Source of the DNA: Antedon mediterranea
Taxonomy: Eukaryota > Echinodermata > Crinoidea > Comatulida > Antedonidae
Length of the DNA: 64,000 nt
Reading direction: 5' to 3'
NCBI RefSeq assembly: GCF_964355755.1
Contig: NC_092678.1
Location: forward strand, 17,024,922-17,088,921
Positions 59,524-64,000 of the stretch are shown here, piece after piece. Positions within the stretch are counted from its first letter, which is position 1. Each line of letters begins with the position of its first letter. The notes below the pieces were generated by a model, which ran no database searches, was not told the origin of the DNA, and was given only the letters and a program-made list of their open reading frames with translations. The position numbers and the translations under genes are program-made.

Positions 59524-59855
59524 ATATTATGTCTTTAGACACATGTGGCCAAGGATTACCAATAGTAAAATGAATCACTGCCCTATCAGATAGGTGGTGA
59601 TTCCACTGATACAGGGGCTATTTTGTGAACCAGTTCACCGGGGTAACCCCCTACTCGTCTCGAATGATGAACTGGATTCTTTAAATTACACACGGGTTAT
59701 AACTATGTACACTGGACCTACGGTTTGTAGTCCTTATCCGAGAAGACTTGTTCCACCACCAGAACTAGGAGAGAGTCAACCTCTCGAACCATTTTCGATA
59801 TTGTTGGCTCTTTTGCCACGGTAAACGGCTCCCCTGACCACTTGGCCATTTAAAT
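59524..59855 (-). mobile_element. tRNA-related SINE, copy 1
   Basis: About 330 bp on the minus strand. It starts AAATGGCCAAGTGGTCAGGG (A-box region, tRNA-Leu-like); the B-box-like GGTTCGAGAGG comes about 60 nt later, then a body with CTAGTTCTGGTGGTGGAAC, GGGGGTTACCCCGGTGAACT and a 3' portion TTGGCCACATG..CTAAAGACATA. Related to the copy at 62,232. Confidence 0.8.
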
Positions 59856-60129
59856 ACGGGCCAATAGGTTCAACAACATTTTATTTAACTACAACATCCT
59901 TGCTACAAAAAACAATCTCGTTCTACATGTTAATCATAGAATAATGACTTAAACTTTTATTTGTGGTTCTTCTTTTCTTCGCAATCAAGAGCATGTCACG
60001 TATTTCAATTAAAACATAAATGGTGACGTCTTACGATCAACACTTTTCCACCGAGCTGTTACACTTCGTGGTTTGGAATAGTTAAACGTCATAAATTGCA
60101 TTTTATTTGTCAGGAATTTGTATGATTTA

Positions 60130-60215
60130 TTTCTTTTTGATTTTTAAATGCGCCTTGAGCACTCTGGAGTGGTATGTGCGCTATAAAAATCTTATTATTA
60201 TTATTATTATTATAT
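60130..60215 (+). repeat. retroposon 3' tail with (ATT)n
   Basis: GCGCCTTGAGCACTCTGGAG, GTGCGCTATAAAAATC and then a (TTA)n run. The opposite orientation of the fragment at 12,575-12,690. No body attached. Confidence 0.45.
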
Positions 60216-60264
60216 TACTGTGTGAAAACACATCGTACCGACTTTGACAAAATCTTCAATCTAT

Positions 60265-60381
60265 GTCTACACTTTCAAACGTTGTATGAAAAAAAATGTG
60301 ATGTGTCCATATTGATGTCATGTCACTAGCATAATTGGGCACATCACATTTTGGTTGTCAAACTAGTGTGATAGTGTAGAC
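60265..60381. mobile_element. 117-bp MITE with 8-bp target duplication
   Basis: Ends GTCTACACT and AGTGTAGAC are inverted, with further inverted pairing inside (CACATT/AATGTG). Flanks CAATCTAT (60,257-60,264) and CGATCTAT (60,382-60,389) match at 7 of 8 positions, the size left by hAT-type transposases. Confidence 0.65.
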
Positions 60382-60389
60382 CGATCTAT

Positions 60390-61544
60390 ACAAGCAGAAA
60401 AAGAAATTCCAAAAATGTTAGTCACCTTAAGCATACTATTTTGTCCCCTCCGAAGAAATGTATATTCAGTGGTTAGTTTGATTATTCTACATGTTGACTT
60501 ACATAATAAAACTATCGAAACATGTTACTGTAAACTTTCACAAATTTGTGCTTATAATCATCTGGTTCGGTTTTATCAAAGAAATACTGTGAACATTCTA
60601 ACAAATCTGGCCCTTTCTCCAAGTATTATTCAATGTTAATTTAATTTAATAAAAAAAAAATGATTAAACATGTAGATTATTTATTATTTAAAAGGGCAAC
60701 CAGTGAACGTTACTGGTGAGAGAACCCCTAAAACCGTGGCGTGTCTCGATATCCAGTCCATGGTGTTTAAAGTTAGAATACACTGCTCCAGGAAGACGCT
60801 ACCTTAATCCACGTTAGGGCAAATGAGCACTGTCTGTAAGACTCTGTTATGCAGAAATGTATATCAAATGAAAACGAAAAGGAAAGTCTGGAGTTGTGAC
60901 TAACCATCTATTTCAGCCAAACAAAAAATGGAACATACTCTATCGACAAAATAGGGACCAAATCAGAACCCATCAAGATCATATGTATAACTCGACTGCT
61001 GATAAATGACGAACGTAAGCTATTTACACGCTACCACTGTAAGGAGCTCGAAAGCAGAGATGAATAGATGAATGGATGATAAAATTAATAACTTGCACTA
61101 CTATATCCTAATTGATAATGAAATAAACATGAACTATATTAATGACATTACAATTGTTAACTGAACTGAAGTACATGATGAACAACCACTATTTAGTTTT
61201 ATAATGAACTTCTGTAATATGAACAAATTGAAACTACTTAATTTGTATTTTTACATTACTTTATTGCATTGTCAATACCAACGTAATGAAATATCAGAAT
61301 ATAGGCACAGCACCGGATATTTATGATAACGTGATCTAATGATTATTTGAATAGACACCACACCTATGAAATTGAATACAACAATTCTGTAGTCAAATTA
61401 AACTGGTTTCTTGTGATAGCGTCAACAAGCATTTTTGACATGAGTAGTGTACTCCATATTATTGGTATGATGTACTGTAAGTCCCTCCGGATATATTTAA
61501 AGTTACTGGACTTATTATTAATAGTTTTTCGTTAGTAAATTGAC
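60390..61544. other. non-genic stretch
   Basis: No gene recognised. 60,690-60,850 is slightly GC-richer and may be an old repeat. Confidence 0.35.
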
Positions 61545-61890
61545 ACTTTATACTGCCTTAGTATGATGAACCTTAGAATCAGGCAAACCTTCAAATATCA
61601 TATCTTATATTATGTCTAATTTCATAATTAACATGATTGCCTTGCAATGTAAATCAGCAGTCTTTACATTTTTTGGATGCATACAATTATAAGAAGAAAC
61701 ACATTTGCAGGCAATGATTGTAAGTTGCTTTCGTATAAATACCTTCAACAACAAAAAAGAAACAAAAGTTAGTAATTAAACATTCACGAGCTGTTTTGAA
61801 GGATGTCGTCTTTGTTTTTGGACACAAAAGTAAATTAAAATATGTTGGCCGTATAGAATAGGTGTCTGTGGAAATTAATATATGGCCGAT
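61545..61890 (+). repeat. direct duplication, first copy
   Basis: Resembles 62,870-63,180: TTAGTAAATTGA, a TCATAATTAACATGATT word, CAATGTAAATC-GCAG, ACATTTGCAGGCAATGATT and ACGAGCTGTTTTGAAGGATG occur in the same order in both. A CACATTTGCAG/GTAAGTTG pair only 9 nt apart is not taken as an exon. Confidence 0.65.
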
Positions 61891-62231
61891 AACGTTACGA
61901 ACGTTTGGTTATTACACAAATAAAAATGTAAATAAAGTGCATGATCGAATAGTTTTAGGGTTCTAAGATGGAGAAATAGACATCAAACTCGTCTGCTGTC
62001 ATTCGTCTGAAAGTCAATATAAACGGTCAGGCCGTTATTATAAATGAGAAAAAACGTAGTAAAAGTGTAGTAGTATACTTAAACTTAATTTAAACTTTTC
62101 ATAAATGTCGGTTGATGTTACGTATGAAGTGATATCCGCGAACATTGCGTCAAGTTTATCGAACAATTTGGGTACGAACTTTCAATACCGCTTTACCATG
62201 CCATTAAGTAATTGTTCATATAAAGAATCGA

Positions 62232-62580
62232 GTCAAATGGCCGAGCGGTTAGGGCACGGGCGCCGTTTACCGTACCTAAAAAGCCAACAACATCGACAAG
62301 GGTTCGAGGCCGACTCGCTCCTAGTTCTGGTGGTGGAACAAGTCTTCTCGGATAAGGACTATAAACCGTAGGTTCAGTGTACACAGTTATAACCTGTGTG
62401 TACTTTAAAGAACCCAGTTCTTTATTCGAAAAGAGTAGGGGGTTACCCCGGTGAACTGGTTCACAAAATAGCCCTGTATCAGGGGGATTACCACCTATCT
62501 GATAGGACAGTGATTAATTCACTATTGGTAATCCTTGGCCACATTGCCTAAAGACATAAAATAAAAATAAAATAAATAAA
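62232..62580 (+). mobile_element. tRNA-related SINE, copy 2
   Basis: It starts GTCAAATGGCCGAGCGGTTA, very like the 5' end of a tRNA-Leu. The B-box-like GGTTCGAGGCC lies near 62,299, then the same body as copy 1 (CTAGTTCTGGTGGTGGAAC, GGGGGTTACCCCGGTGAACT), ending in an ATAAAATAAA tail. It is not a tRNA gene: the anticodon-arm region is altered and the unit is 330 bp. Confidence 0.82.
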
Positions 62581-62869
62581 TGAAATATCAATGTAAACGA
62601 TTCCATGTGGTTCATGTTCTAAAAAACTGCTATTGTTAGCCATTTCCATTGAAAAAAAGAACCTATTATACTTTTACGGAACATTTTCGCTGAATACGTC
62701 GTAGATGTTGGTACTTAGCGTTAGTTAGTTTTAAGTTGGACAAAAGCAGTTTATTAACTTTAAAAAGAGCATCCCAACCATTGCCTGGTCGGCGATCTTT
62801 GACTAAACGTCCTAAATATATTGTTGAACAAACAAAGTTAAATCAAATCATCTGAACTCATATTATTAG

Positions 62870-63180
62870 TTAGTAAATTGAATTTTGGAAACATCTACAC
62901 ATATCATATATCTTATATCACATGCCTAATCTCATAATTAACATGATTAATTTACAATGTAAATCTGCAGCATATTCGAAGTATAAAATTATAAGAAAAC
63001 ACAGTATTTGCAAAGATTTTTAACCACATTTGCAGGCAATGATTTTCGTTGTAAACGTTGTAAATAAACACACGAGCTGTTTTGAAGGATGTCTTTGTTC
63101 TGGAAAAAATAGTTTCACTTGCGTATATGTCAATGATTAACATATAGTGGTTGTAAAATAATAAGTGTCAGTGGAAAATA
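62870..63180 (+). repeat. direct duplication, second copy
   Basis: Second copy of 61,545-61,890, about 1.3 kb away, more diverged and with an inserted TTTGCAAAGATTTTTAACC segment. SINE copy 2 lies between the two. Confidence 0.65.
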
Positions 63181-63667
63181 ATAGATGCTGATGTTAACAT
63201 GCTAATAAAAAAAAAGAAGAGTGACATTACAAATGTAAGAGTTTAGCTTTATAATGTATTTGTAATAGGTAGTCTCTGTAGCAAGGGAAAATTCCCACCC
63301 TACTAAACATAGCTGAAATAATAGTTGATGTAGACCTAATCTGACCTACATGAATTTTAGAATTGAGAATAACCAAACGAATTAAGGAAAATTTTTTACA
63401 GAAAATCGATGGTATAATGATGATTTATTTGCAGTCTAACAAGTGACAGTATTATCCCTTCTCTTATCTTATCTTATAATAGGTCTACTGCAGAATGTGA
63501 ACGGAAGCATCCGTATACGTTTGACAAAAGTATAAAAAAATTATCTATAAAAACATTTACCAGTTTATAATAATCTCATAGCGCCGTTACACACTCACAT
63601 AATTATTATTTGTTTGTACAATAATGTAATCAAATAGATTGGAAGATACTAAAGCATTTTTTAAAAA

Positions 63668-63791
63668 CTATAACACAATACTACTTTTGTAAGGTCTATG
63701 ACCCACAAGGGCTTTGATGTTACTGTAATGATCAACAACTGTAACATTAACATTGGTCAAATCAAGTAAACATGTTCCTACCAAGAATAAC
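63668..63791 (-). CDS. possible terminal coding exon, unknown product
   Basis: On the minus strand a strong acceptor (GTTTACTTTTTTGTATTACAG) is followed by an open frame to TAG at 63,668: LFLVGTCLLDLTNVNVTVVD, then HYSNIKALVGHRPYKSSIVL. It is 40 residues with a balanced composition unlike the AT-rich noise around it. A faint LRR-like spacing of leucines is visible, but it does not fit the 24-residue consensus. Upstream exons would lie beyond the window; no AATAAA is seen close downstream. Confidence 0.3.
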
Positions 63792-63837
63792 CTGTAATAC
63801 AAAAAAGTAAACATAATAATACAATTTGAATATAAAT

Positions 63838-63900
63838 TTTATTGACAAAAAGAGAAATAGACGTTTCGGTACCATCATAGAACCATTTTCAAGATCAAGT
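63838..63900 (-). repeat. retroelement 3'-end-like fragment
   Basis: On the minus strand AAAATGGTTCTATGATGGTA, CCGAAACGTCTATTTC and CAATAAA. This arrangement recalls the 3' ends of Penelope- or RTE-like elements. No coding part is visible. Confidence 0.3.
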
Positions 63901-64000
63901 GAATACAAAACAATAATAATTATGTGCACTAAGCACCAAAGTTGGTGACATGAAATGCTACTGAGGGATTGAAATTATATAGTAAACGTCTTTTAATTCA

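Noticed and set aside
61700-61730. 9-nt micro-exon between TTGCAG and GTAAGTTG on the plus strand
   Set aside because: The paralogous segment near 63,036 lacks the donor, and nothing nearby gives it coding context.
62232-62310. tRNA-Leu gene
   Set aside because: The 5' end is tRNA-like, but the arm structure is lost and the sequence is one 330-bp unit also present at 59,524-59,855, so it is a SINE.

Overview
The window looks like AT-rich, gene-poor, repeat-dominated DNA from a metazoan nuclear genome. The evidence is introns with GT..AG borders, a CUB exon, 72-nt LRR exons, an SH3 exon, APE-type non-LTR retrotransposons, tRNA-derived SINEs and MITEs. The word AGGCCTA is strikingly frequent (for example around 4,200-4,300 and 10,130-10,230). 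Together with the repeat families this suggests a marine deuterostome such as an echinoderm or hemichordate; that placement is inference. No complete protein-coding gene can be assembled, only exons and fragments.

Layout. 0.5-3.5 kb: an inverted-repeat structure enclosing a dead retrotransposon tail, then diverged tandem repeats. 3.57-10.83 kb: a 7.27-kb element that is almost entirely one palindrome (two arms of about 3.54 kb, 183-bp spacer, 6-bp target-site duplication). 12.0-13.8 kb: two minus-strand exons with matching phase encode a signal peptide and a CUB domain. 14.5-16.7 kb: a SINE, twin foldback MITEs and an orphan SH3 exon. 16.8-19.6 kb: remnants of two unrelated reverse transcriptases and a GACA-rich element. 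20.1-21.0 kb: a TIR element. 21.6-29.0 kb: a nest, in which a probable TTAA element holds a 5'-truncated L1/Tx1-like retrotransposon, which in turn holds a 1.84-kb insert carrying a possible spliced micro-gene. 29.1-30.1 kb: a second, broken L1-like ORF1. 34.71-41.97 kb: a second copy of the giant palindrome in opposite orientation, with its own 6-bp duplication. 42.3-43.1 kb: a 110-bp minisatellite.

44-58 kb is the most gene-like part. Three intact 72-nt phase-2 LRR exons on the minus strand (47,028; 50,723; 57,079) and two decayed ones lie in tandemly duplicated blocks about 7.05 kb apart. GACA-rich mobile elements inserted after the duplication, and the paralogous blocks keep the matching empty sites. 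58-64 kb holds an inverted pair of tRNA-related SINEs, a 117-bp MITE with a near-perfect 8-bp duplication, a direct duplication and a possible terminal exon at the right edge.

Coordinates of repeat edges were read by eye and may be off by a few to a few tens of bases, except where a target-site duplication, splice site or stop codon fixes them.
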